Source: an uncultured Succinivibrio sp. (GTDB lineage: Bacteria > Pseudomonadota > Gammaproteobacteria > Enterobacterales > Succinivibrionaceae). From it: a stretch of DNA of 24,295 nt. The notes below the pieces were generated by a model. That model did no database searches, was not told the origin of the DNA, and worked only from the letters and a program-made list of their open reading frames with translations. Location of the stretch: contig CAAGAC010000123.1 in the NCBI GenBank assembly GCA_900767695.1, forward strand, positions 1-24,295, read 5' to 3'. This document shows positions 14,220 through 21,688 of this stretch, piece by piece (within the stretch, counting starts at the first letter, position 1; the number at the start of each line of letters is the position of its first letter). The translations under genes and the position numbers were made by a program.

Positions 14220-15506
14220 GTGAAAAGCCGCAACAGCGTTCGAGCGGAGATCAACAACATTTACCGCGCCAGGGTCTTCACCTGGATCAACGAGCACGTC
14301 AAGGACAACCACGAGATCCAGGGGTTCCCGTTCCGCATCTACCTCGGCGCCCCGACCCTCGACGAGGAGGTCGAGGCCCAGAAGGACGCATTCATCGCCT
14401 TCTGCGACGACTGGCACAAGGAGCTTGCCGCGGGCCACGTGGACTTCCTGGAGAAGGAGTACAAGGGGATCGGCAAGGTCGAGGTCCCGGTGCACCTCGT
14501 GTTCGACAACCCCGACGAGATAGTGACCTGGGCAGGCCACCTCGTCGAGTACCACACCGCGCTAAAGCGCCTGGACGTCATCTCCGAGAAGCTCCCGCAG
14601 CTTCTTGACAGCGCCATCGACAACATCACCACGCTGACCACCCTCGACGACACCGACTTCGGCCGCTTCGTCGACGTGTGCCGCTGGATCCTCTCCCACC
14701 GCGACAGCGGCAGCCTCATCCGCGAGATGAAGATCCGCGGCGTGGACACCACCTGGTTCGAGGGCCACCGCGGCCTGCTGCTGGTGTTCCTGCGCCCGTA
14801 CCTCAAGCTCGATCCGCTGCGCAAGGATCTGCTCCAGCTCGGCCTGGTGCCGCCCCCCGCGCTCGTGCGCATCGTGATCCTCGATCACGTGCTGCGCGAG
14901 AAGGTCGGCAACCTGCGCTACCTGGCCCTCCCGGTCAAGGAGCTTGGCGAGGTGGACGTGAAGCCCTCGAGGGTGATCTTCCTGGAGGACGTGGCCTCGG
15001 CCCTGTCGCTTCCCGACGTTCCGGGCACCATCGTCATCATCACCCCGTCCCACTCGCTCTCCGCGCTGTGCAAGACCCCATGGGTCGCCAACGCCCGCTG
15101 CGAGTTCTCCGGCTCGATTGATCTCAGGTCCTTCGTGATGCTCAACAACGTCCGCGTCTACCTGCCCGAGACCACCTCGTTCCTGATGGACACCGCCACC
15201 TTCCTCAACAACAAGGATCTGTGGACCCACGACGACGTCTCCGCGCAGGATCTGGTGACCCCGACCGCGCTGACCCCTGAGGAGACCTCGATGTACACCA
15301 TGCTGTCCTCGGGGATCTTCGGGCTCAAGGTCCGCATCGCCCAGGAGCGCATCCCTTACGAGATGCTATGCGCGGCGATCGGCGCCAAGGTTCCGGTCGA
15401 GGATCAGGCACAGGACGACTCCGAGCAGGACGACGGCGTGAAGTCCGTCCAGGCCGATGTCGTATCGGCTGAGGACATCTCCGACCTCATCCAGAAGTCC
15501 CATTAA
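14220..15506 (+). CDS. JetD-like protein (DUF3322 + DUF2220), orphan, with degenerate Toprim motif
   Basis: The 428-residue protein matches the Wadjet subunit JetD. The N-terminal DUF3322 part has KSRNSVRAEI, a Phe-Arg-Ile strand and GVDTTWFEGHRGLL. The C-terminal Toprim-like DUF2220 part has VIFLEDVASALSLP (E256), PGTIVIITPSHS, LPETTSFLMDTATFL-NKDLW and RIAQERIPYEML. In JetD the nuclease motif is usually GDID; here it reads G298-S-I-D301, so one metal-binding Asp is Ser. JetD cleaves plasmid DNA with the JetABC SMC complex, but none of these genes is adjacent, and upstream is tadA. GTG at 14220 is chosen because GAGGAG (14208-14213) is ideally spaced and the product begins MKSRNSV, like JetD; an ATG at 14184 would add 12 non-conserved residues. 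Function without JetABC is unknown. Confidence 0.85.
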   Translation: MKSRNSVRAEINNIYRARVFTWINEHVKDNHEIQGFPFRIYLGAPTLDEEVEAQKDAFIAFCDDWHKELAAGHVDFLEKEYKGIGKVEVPVHLVFDNPDEIVTWAGHLVEYHTALKRLDVISEKLPQLLDSAIDNITTLTTLDDTDFGRFVDVCRWILSHRDSGSLIREMKIRGVDTTWFEGHRGLLLVFLRPYLKLDPLRKDLLQLGLVPPPALVRIVILDHVLREKVGNLRYLALPVKELGEVDVKPSRVIFLEDVASALSLPDVPGTIVIITPSHSLSALCKTPWVANARCEFSGSIDLRSFVMLNNVRVYLPETTSFLMDTATFLNNKDLWTHDDVSAQDLVTPTALTPEETSMYTMLSSGIFGLKVRIAQERIPYEMLCAAIGAKVPVEDQAQDDSEQDDGVKSVQADVVSAEDISDLIQKSH

Positions 15507-15534
15507 GAAAAGCGCGCCAATGGCGCGATGGCAG

Positions 15535-15561
15535 GGGCCGGCTCATAAGCCGGCCCTTTTT
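15535..15561 (+). terminator. Rho-independent terminator of the JetD-like gene
   Basis: GGGCCGGCT (15535-15543), loop CATA and AGCCGGCCC (15548-15556) form a perfect 9-bp stem followed by TTTTT. A smaller CGCGCC/GGCGCG hairpin (15513-15527) precedes it. This is one of the strongest terminators in the window. Confidence 0.9.
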
Positions 15562-15589
15562 GCATGTGCGATGGCAGCGCCAAGGGACG

Positions 15590-15616
15590 CCAAAGCCGGC
15601 TCATGGCCGGCTTTGG
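15590..15616. repeat. Perfect 11-bp inverted repeat between convergent genes
   Basis: CCAAAGCCGGC (15590-15600) and GCCGGCTTTGG (15606-15616) pair with loop TCATG. Its core GCCGGCTCAT repeats that of the terminator at 15535-15556. It lies 27 bases beyond the stop of the minus-strand gene and may serve as its 3' hairpin, although no T-run follows on that strand. Confidence 0.5.
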
Positions 15617-15642
15617 ATGTGGATCCTTTCAGGGGAGGGTGC

Positions 15643-16413
15643 TTAGCCGAAGGCGCAGATTGAGGCAAGCCTGGCGTCCGCAGCCTGTTCCTTAACCGCC
15701 GCGCGCTCATTTGAATGGGCGGGATAGGTCTGCCTGATGCTCCTGAGGCCCGACAGGCGCCCCTTAAGCTCCTCGCAGGCCGAGTAGGCCAATGGCAGGT
15801 AGGCCGGGAGCAGCCTTGCGGCCAGGGGCATCGCCAGCGCGTTCTGATCGCCCCTGCATACGCAGCGGTCGAGGAAGGCGGGCATGATGCGCTCGCGCAT
15901 GTCGGCGTTGCAGCTGCGCAGCACCGAGAGGCCGTAGAAGCTGAGCTTGCCGCAGTGCGAGCGGAAGATCTGGCAGTTGTCGGCAACCAGCTCCTCGCTT
16001 ATGACCGCCTGGCTCGTCAGCGCCACCTCGTAGCGGGCGCGGTGGGCCTGCAGGGAGTTGAGGCGGTCGATGATGCGCATGTCGATGGAGAACACCGTCT
16101 CGCGCTGCCCGCGCTCGTCGTAGAGCGCGGCGTTGGGGGCGATGTCCAGTGAGGCGGTGCGCTCGCCTGCAAGCAGGCGCGAGATGCAGGAGCAGGAGAT
16201 GTAGAAGGCGCGCTTGAGGTGCAGCGGCTGGGCCTTCATCGCGCCGAGCGTGAGCCTGCCCTCGGCGGCCTCCTCGCTGGCCGATGTCCTGATGGACTGG
16301 TCGTTCACTGGCGAGATCCGGCTGCGCTCCGTGAAGATCACGGTGAGATCCTTGAGCGTGCGGTGGTTACGAACTCCGATCGAGTACAGCATCGGTGCTG
16401 GCCTTGTCTCCAT
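15643..16413 (-). CDS. Unrecognised cysteine-rich protein
   Basis: The 256-residue product resembles no family I know. Codon use (GATCTC, AAG, CGC, GCC) matches the clearly real neighbours, which supports a real gene. No signal peptide, membrane helix or low-complexity tract is visible. Nine cysteines occur in small groups: CSC near residue 75, a CQIFRSHC pair, a further single Cys, CVC in DRCVCRGDQN, and two near the end. A metal site or disulfides are possible. The central part is rich in long helical segments with Arg and Leu. The ATG at 16413 is the longest start; an ATG at 16392 (MLYSIGV) is equally plausible and neither has a strong ribosome site. It is convergent with the JetD-like gene and follows the activase on the same strand, separated by 581 bases. 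Confidence 0.6.
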   Translation of the reverse strand: METRPAPMLYSIGVRNHRTLKDLTVIFTERSRISPVNDQSIRTSASEEAAEGRLTLGAMKAQPLHLKRAFYISCSCISRLLAGERTASLDIAPNAALYDERGQRETVFSIDMRIIDRLNSLQAHRARYEVALTSQAVISEELVADNCQIFRSHCGKLSFYGLSVLRSCNADMRERIMPAFLDRCVCRGDQNALAMPLAARLLPAYLPLAYSACEELKGRLSGLRSIRQTYPAHSNERAAVKEQAADARLASICAFG

Positions 16414-16994
16414 CCGCCGCCTGCGCCCAAAGGCGAGGGCGCGGCGGCTTGCTGCAATTCTTGTTGAAAGGCCGTCTCCGCAGCCTCTTTAATCAGGGAT
16501 GATTTCTCGCAAACGTTAACGGAAAAACTTCCTGCCAACTGCCGCGAAAATCTTGGACTTGTACAGCCCGCTGGACGGAAATTACGTCCAACCCCTTGAG
16601 GGGAGTATATCAGGAACTTGCATACAGGTACGGCGACCAGATGGGCAAAGCCAGACACCGGTCAAAAACGTTCAGTCATGATTGCGCTCCGCAACGCTTG
16701 CACATTTGCGTGCAAGCGGCATTTTTTTCGGTTTTATAAGGTGTAATTCCATGCAACGGAGATCAGGTTCTTAACAAGATCTTTGCACTTGTTTTGGCTG
16801 TACATTGTTGTCTTTTGGTGCGTGGTTGTTTACTGAAATGTCAGATCTGGGCGCGCAAGTCCAGCAATCTGGAACGCTTTTGCCATGGATGAAAGCGGCG
16901 GAGCAGGGCAGGAGAACCCTGCACCAGCAGGGAGCATGAAGAGTGGAAGCTGCTTCTGGATGGAATGTTGCCGCTCGTGGCGGCAGCATCAAGG
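16414..16994. other. Gene-poor, more AT-rich stretch containing an unassigned plus-strand terminator
   Basis: No convincing protein gene lies here. Small ORFs include one of 32 codons at 16641-16739, without a ribosome site, overlapping the terminator below. Two compact hairpins occur at 16572-16590 (TGGACG/CGTCCA) and 16592-16603 (CCCC/GGGG). A TTGGAC element at 16553-16558 and TTGAGG at 16596-16601 lack matching -10 boxes. The stretch 16740-16994 holds AT-rich DNA and weak GC-rich inverted repeats (around 16906-16940) that may end the activase transcript. No riboswitch, tRNA or known RNA was recognised. Confidence 0.5.
16695..16728 (+). terminator. Perfect rho-independent terminator with no assigned gene
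   Basis: CGCTTGCAC (16695-16703), loop ATTTGC and GTGCAAGCG (16710-16718) form a perfect 9-bp stem followed by GCATTTTTTT (16719-16728). The orientation is plus, but the nearest plus-strand protein gene ends at 15506 and has its own terminator, and the flanking genes are on the minus strand. It therefore probably ends a small untranslated or short transcript starting somewhere in 16430-16650. Confidence 0.8.
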
Positions 16995-19900
16995 CTACGA
17001 GCCTGACTTGAAGGCAATTGGCTCGAGCGCCTGCTCGTGCCTTGCGCGGCTGGCGCGGCGGGCGACCGTGAGCATGAGCTTGAGGCGGTTGAGCTGGTTG
17101 ACCTCGGAGGAGCCGGCGTCGCAGTCGATGGTCACGATGTTCGCGCCCTCGCAGTTCTGGCGCAGCGAGTGGACCACGCCCTTGCCCGTGATGTGGTTGG
17201 GCAGGCACCCGAAGGGCTGCAGGCAGACGATGTTGGGCACGTCCTCCCTTATGAGCTTGACCATCTCGCCGGTGAGGAACCAGCCCTCGCCCGCGAGGTT
17301 GCCCGGGGAGACGAACTGCGAGGCCATCTTCATGATGTCGAAGATCCCCTCGGGAGCGGTGAAGCGGCGGCTGCGCCTGAGCGCGCGCACGGCAGGCGCC
17401 CTGAAGTGATTGACGATCGCGATGAAGATCCTCGCCCAGGCGTCGGCCTTGAACGAGCCGCCCATCAGGCGGTGCTCGACGATGGGATCGCAGGCAAGGT
17501 AGAGGAAGAAGTCCACGAAGTCGGGCATGACCACCTCGGCGCCCTCGGAGAGCAGCTCGCGCTCGAGGTTGTTGTTGGCGACCGGGTGGTACTTGACGAG
17601 GATCTCGCCGACGATGCCCACGCGGGGAAGCCTCGGCACGTCGAGGATCGGCACGTTGTCGAAGGCCTCGACCATCTCCTTGAGAGTCCTCTTGTAGACG
17701 GAGGCGGTGCCCGTCTCCAGGGCCTTCTTGCACCTGCCCATCCACTCGTCGTAGAGCTCTTTGGTCGATCCCTTCCTGATCTCGTAGGGCTCGATGCGGT
17801 TTCTCACGCGCATCAGGGTGTCGCCCATCACGGCGGCGCGGATGGCGTCGCGCATCAGCGGCACGGTCATCTTGAAGGCGTCGGTCTCAAGCCCGTGGAG
17901 GGCGAACACCGGCACCTGGCCGAAGCCGGCGTACTTGAGCGCCTTGCGCAGCACCGCCATGTAGTTGGTGGCGCGGCAGGCGCCGCAGGTCTGGAAGAGC
18001 ACTATCGAGGTGTTGTCGGGATCGTACTTGCCGGATCTCAGGGCCTGCAGGAGCTGTCCGATTATGACTATTGCCGGGTAGCACATGTCGTTGTTGACGT
18101 ACTCCAGCCCGAGATCGATGGCCTTGCGGTCGGGCATCGGCGGGATGACCACGTTGTAGCCGTACTTTCGCAGCACGGTCTTGAAGAGGTCGAAGTGGAT
18201 GGGCGCCATCTGCGGGGCGAGGATGGTGTGCTTGCGGCGGCACTCCTCGGTGAAGCGCGGCCTCTGCTCGAACCTGATGGGCTCGAACCTGGGGATCTGG
18301 CGGTCGCGCAGCGCGGCGAGCAGCGAGCGCAGGCGGATGCGGGCCGAGCCGAGGTTGGAGACCTCGTCGAGCTTGAGCATGGTGTAGACGCGGCCGTGAT
18401 CTTCGAGGATCGAGCGGACCTGATCGGTGGTGATGGCGTCAAGGCCGCAGCCAAACGAGGAGAGCTGGATGAGCGTGACGTCCTGCGACTCGGCTGCAAA
18501 CTCTGCGGCATGGTAGAGGCGGGCGTGGTAGCTCCACTGGTTCACGAGCCCAGTGTGCTCCTGCCTGACCCTGATGTCGCGCACGCAGTCCTCGGAGATG
18601 ATGGGAAGCCCGTATGAGGAGATCATCTGCGGGATCCCGTGGTTGATCTCGGGATCGATGTGGTACGGGCGGCCGGCAAGCAGGATGATGTGGCGCCCCG
18701 ACTTGCGCGCCTCCTCGATTATCTGGTGCCCGCGCTCGAGCACGTCGCGGCGGCAGCGGTCAAGCTCGGCGTAGGCCTTCGCGATGGCGTCCCTGAGCTG
18801 CGCCCTTGAGAACTTGAACTGCGAGAGCTCCTTCTCAAGCCTCGGGAGCATGCTCTTCTGATCGTAGATGGGCAGGAAGGGCTCGAGGAAATCGATCCCC
18901 TTCTCCCTGAGGATGTCCATGTTCGAGCGGATGTTCTCGGGGTAGGAGGCGACGACCGGGCAGTTGTAGTGGTTGTCCAGCTTGATGTAGTCGTCGTACA
19001 TGTTCAGCGGGACGCAGGGGTAGAAGATGGTCCTCACGCCCTTCTCGATGAGGTTCATCACGTGCCCGTGGGCAAGCTTGGCCGGGTAGCACAGCGAGTC
19101 CGAAGGCACGGTGGCCATGCCGCTGTAGTAGAGCGCCGCCGACGAGCGGTCGGAGAGCACCACCTCGAACCCGAGCGAGGTGAGCAGGGTGAACCAGAAC
19201 GGGTAGTCCTCGTACATGTTGAGGACGCGGGGGATGCCTATCTTCCCGCGCGGGGCGTTCTCAAGGGGCTTGTAGTCGAACACGCGGCGGTACTTGTACT
19301 CGTAGATGCTGTTCTCCTCGCTGCCCGCGCTCCTGCCGCCGATGCCCTTCTCGCAGCGGTTGCCGGTGTAGTAGCGGCCGCCGTCGGGGAAGCGCAGCAT
19401 GGTGATCGAGCAGTTGTTGCCGCACTTGCGGCAGCGGTAGTTGCGCGCCTTGGCCTCGAAGCTGCCAAGCTCGTCCGCGCCGAGCAGCGAGCTGCGCGCG
19501 TCCTGCGGCGCGCGCTCGCAGGCGAGCAGGGCGGCGCCGTAGGCGCCCATGAGCCCTGCGAGATCGGGCCTTGTCACCTCGTGCCCAGTGAGCTTCTCCA
19601 TCGCGCGCAGCACGGCGTCGTTGAGGAAGGTGCCGCCCTGGACCACGATGCTGTCGCCCAGGGACTTCATGTCGCGAAGCTGCATTACCTTGAACAGGGC
19701 GTTGCGGATGACCGAGATGGCGATGCCGGCTGAGATGTCGGCAACCTCGGCGCCGTCCTTCTGGGCCTGCTTGACGCGCGAGTTCATGAACACGGTGCAC
19801 CTGGTGCCCAGATCCACCGGGCGGCGCGACTTGACGGCAAGCGCGGCGAAGTCGGCGACATTCATTCCAAGGGACTTCGCGAAGGTCTCGATGAAGGAGC

Positions 19901-21248
19901 CGCAGCCTGCCGAGCAGGCTTCGTTCAGCGTGATGCCGCCGATGACGCCGTCCTTCACGAAGAAGCACTTCATGTCCTGGCCGCCGATGTCCATCACGAA
20001 GGTGACGCCGCGGCGGAACTCGGAGGCCGCGCGCAGGTGCGCGAAGGTCTCGACCTCGCCAAGATCCGCGTGCAGCGCGGCCTTGACGAGATCCTCGCCG
20101 TAGCCTGTCGAGCAGCACGAGGCTACCCACGCTCCCTCGGGGATCGCCTTGTAGAGGCCCTTGAGCTCCGCTATCGCGGTCCTGAGCGGATCGCCGCCGT
20201 TTGAGCGGTAGTCGGTGTAGAGCAGGCGGTGGTCCTTGTCGCAGCAGGCAAGCTTCGTCGTGGTGGAGCCTGCGTCGATGCCGACGAACAGGGGCCCCTT
20301 GGCATCCTCGAGGCTTGCGCGGGGGACGCGCTCCCTGAGGTGGCGCTCCTTGAACTCCTCGTACTCGGAGTCGCTGTCAAAGAGGGTGAACTCCGAGCTT
20401 GCGCTGGTGCGCCTGGAGGGCCTGGAGACGGCCTTGATTATCCTGTCGAGATCGCACTGCCTGGCGCTCTCGCAAAGCGCGGCGCCGCGGGCCACGAAGT
20501 AGTTGGAGTCCTCGACCTCGACCACGTCGCCCTGCCCAAGGCCGAGGGTCTTGATGAAGCGCTCGCGCAGCATGGGCAGGAAGTGGAGAGGGCCGCCCAG
20601 GAAGGCGACATGGCCCTTGATGGGCCTGCCCTGTGCGAGGTTGCCGATGGTCTGGTTCACCACGGCCTGGAACACCGAGAGCGCTATGTCCTCGCGGCTG
20701 ATGCCGGTGTTCATGAGGGCCTGCACGTCGGTCTTGGCGAACACGCCGCAGCGCGAGGCGATGGTGTGGATCTCCTTGCCTTTCTCGGCAAGGACGTTGA
20801 GGCCTGCGGCGTCGGTCGATAGCAGCGCGGCCATCTGGTCGATGAAGGAGCCGGTGCCGCCTGCGCAGGCGCCGTTCATGCGCTGCTCCATCGAGCCGCG
20901 GAAATAGGTGATCTTGGCGTCCTCGCCGCCAAGCTCGATGGCGGTGTCGGTCTGCGGGATGAGCTTCTCGACGGCGGCCGCGCAGGCGATGACCTCCTGC
21001 TCGAACGGGATCCCCGCCTCCTGGGCTATGCCCATGGCCGAGGAGCCTGTGAGCGCGAGGGTGAATGACTCGCCGCCGGTGACCTCGCGGATCTTCTCAA
21101 GATGGCTGAGCAGGGCCTTGCGGGTCTCGGACATGTGGCGCTCGTAGTTCTGGTAGGCCGCCTTGCCGTCGCTCCCTAGGATGACGGTCTTGATGGTGGT
21201 CGAGCCTATGTCGATGCCGATCCTGTATTTCGCTGTTGTCTCAGCCAT
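16995..21248 (-). CDS. Giant 2-hydroxyacyl-CoA dehydratase activase (two BadF/BcrA ATPase domains, DUF2229, HgdB-like domain)
   Basis: The 1417-residue protein joins two ASKHA ATPase domains with later dehydratase-like domains. Domain one (8-260) has GIDIGSTTIK, LTGSS, LGGEDAK and CAGGTGSF (C128) with C167, the [4Fe-4S] ligand positions of HgdC (C127/C166). Domain two (318-580) has GIDAGSTTTKLA, DIGGQDMKCF, EACSAGCGSF (C445/C449) and C484. A Cys cluster (C606, C609, C613, C632), a DUF2229 part (about 669-900) and an HgdB-like part (about 1030-1417, MCYPAI, TCGACRATNYM, PFGCLPNHITG) follow. Such proteins occur in anaerobes and are thought to drive ATP-dependent electron transfer, but the substrate of this giant type is not established. 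ATG 21248 begins the conserved region; it lacks a close ribosome site and follows eight T. An in-frame TTG at 21311 would add 21 residues. No dehydratase A/B genes are adjacent. Confidence 0.9.
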   Translation of the reverse strand: MAETTAKYRIGIDIGSTTIKTVILGSDGKAAYQNYERHMSETRKALLSHLEKIREVTGGESFTLALTGSSAMGIAQEAGIPFEQEVIACAAAVEKLIPQTDTAIELGGEDAKITYFRGSMEQRMNGACAGGTGSFIDQMAALLSTDAAGLNVLAEKGKEIHTIASRCGVFAKTDVQALMNTGISREDIALSVFQAVVNQTIGNLAQGRPIKGHVAFLGGPLHFLPMLRERFIKTLGLGQGDVVEVEDSNYFVARGAALCESARQCDLDRIIKAVSRPSRRTSASSEFTLFDSDSEYEEFKERHLRERVPRASLEDAKGPLFVGIDAGSTTTKLACCDKDHRLLYTDYRSNGGDPLRTAIAELKGLYKAIPEGAWVASCCSTGYGEDLVKAALHADLGEVETFAHLRAASEFRRGVTFVMDIGGQDMKCFFVKDGVIGGITLNEACSAGCGSFIETFAKSLGMNVADFAALAVKSRRPVDLGTRCTVFMNSRVKQAQKDGAEVADISAGIAISVIRNALFKVMQLRDMKSLGDSIVVQGGTFLNDAVLRAMEKLTGHEVTRPDLAGLMGAYGAALLACERAPQDARSSLLGADELGSFEAKARNYRCRKCGNNCSITMLRFPDGGRYYTGNRCEKGIGGRSAGSEENSIYEYKYRRVFDYKPLENAPRGKIGIPRVLNMYEDYPFWFTLLTSLGFEVVLSDRSSAALYYSGMATVPSDSLCYPAKLAHGHVMNLIEKGVRTIFYPCVPLNMYDDYIKLDNHYNCPVVASYPENIRSNMDILREKGIDFLEPFLPIYDQKSMLPRLEKELSQFKFSRAQLRDAIAKAYAELDRCRRDVLERGHQIIEEARKSGRHIILLAGRPYHIDPEINHGIPQMISSYGLPIISEDCVRDIRVRQEHTGLVNQWSYHARLYHAAEFAAESQDVTLIQLSSFGCGLDAITTDQVRSILEDHGRVYTMLKLDEVSNLGSARIRLRSLLAALRDRQIPRFEPIRFEQRPRFTEECRRKHTILAPQMAPIHFDLFKTVLRKYGYNVVIPPMPDRKAIDLGLEYVNNDMCYPAIVIIGQLLQALRSGKYDPDNTSIVLFQTCGACRATNYMAVLRKALKYAGFGQVPVFALHGLETDAFKMTVPLMRDAIRAAVMGDTLMRVRNRIEPYEIRKGSTKELYDEWMGRCKKALETGTASVYKRTLKEMVEAFDNVPILDVPRLPRVGIVGEILVKYHPVANNNLERELLSEGAEVVMPDFVDFFLYLACDPIVEHRLMGGSFKADAWARIFIAIVNHFRAPAVRALRRSRRFTAPEGIFDIMKMASQFVSPGNLAGEGWFLTGEMVKLIREDVPNIVCLQPFGCLPNHITGKGVVHSLRQNCEGANIVTIDCDAGSSEVNQLNRLKLMLTVARRASRARHEQALEPIAFKSGS

Positions 21249-21688
21249 GAAAAAAAAGCCGCAGCCCCTCTCTCTCGCCACTCCTTTTGGGAACGCTTCC
21301 TGATTGATCAATCGGATCTTAACGCCGAATTAAAAAATTGTCATTTTTGTAGGTGTTTACAGGAAAAATCAAGGCAAATGCACGTTTAGGCCAGGCGCGC
21401 TAAAGAAACGCCGTTCAATGCCGTTCATAAGGGCAGGTGTTCCAGAGTCCTATTGCCGGCTTTGGGAAGCTCGCTTCCGCGGGAGCAGGGAAAATGCCGC
21501 AGGGATGAATTTGAAGCTTCGGCCAATGGGCTGGAACGTCAGGAGAGAAGGCGGCGGGAAAGACCGCGCGGGGCGGCGCCGCAAGGCTCCACTCCGCTGC
21601 CGGGAGGCCTTCGGGCCAGGCGGCAACACAAAAGCAGCACGGGCAGGGACCGCAAGATCCCTGCCCGTGCTGCTTTCCGGCCTGCGCC
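21249..21688. promoter_or_regulatory. Intergenic leader and promoter region of the activase
   Basis: The activase-proximal part (21312-21370) is AT-rich, with TTGATT on the minus strand (near 21372) and TACAAA or TTTAAT-like boxes downstream; a single promoter could not be fixed. GATTGATCAATC (21302-21313) is a perfect 12-bp palindrome near the start of the leader and may be an operator. The remaining 21380-21630 shows weak GC-rich stems and no credible gene; a 104-codon plus ORF there runs through the terminator and ADH gene and has no family features. Confidence 0.4.
21631..21676 (-). terminator. Terminator of the ADH-like gene with a 19-bp stem
   Basis: AAAGCAGCACGGGCAGGGA (21631-21649) and its perfect reverse complement (21658-21676) flank an 8-base loop. 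On the minus strand it begins 12 bases after the ADH-like stop and is followed by TTTTGTGTT. It separates this gene from the activase downstream, so the two are probably not one operon. Confidence 0.85.

Noticed and set aside
16430..16730. 6S RNA, tmRNA, SRP RNA or a riboswitch in the gene-poor stretch
   Set aside because: The sequence was compared by memory with conserved features of these RNAs and none fitted; only the terminator is certain.
16641..16739. Small ORF of 32 codons beginning MGKARHRSK
   Set aside because: It has no ribosome site and runs through the terminator stem and T-tract, so it is more likely chance. It would merit another look only if a transcript is found here.
17037..18617. 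Plus-strand ORF of 526 codons opposite the activase
   Set aside because: The minus-strand frame encodes the conserved activase throughout. The plus product is His/Asp/Val-rich without any domain.
21302..21313. GATTGATCAATC palindrome as an FNR box
   Set aside because: FNR sites are TTGAT-N4-ATCAA. Here the arms are fused without a 4-base centre, so only an unspecified operator can be suggested.
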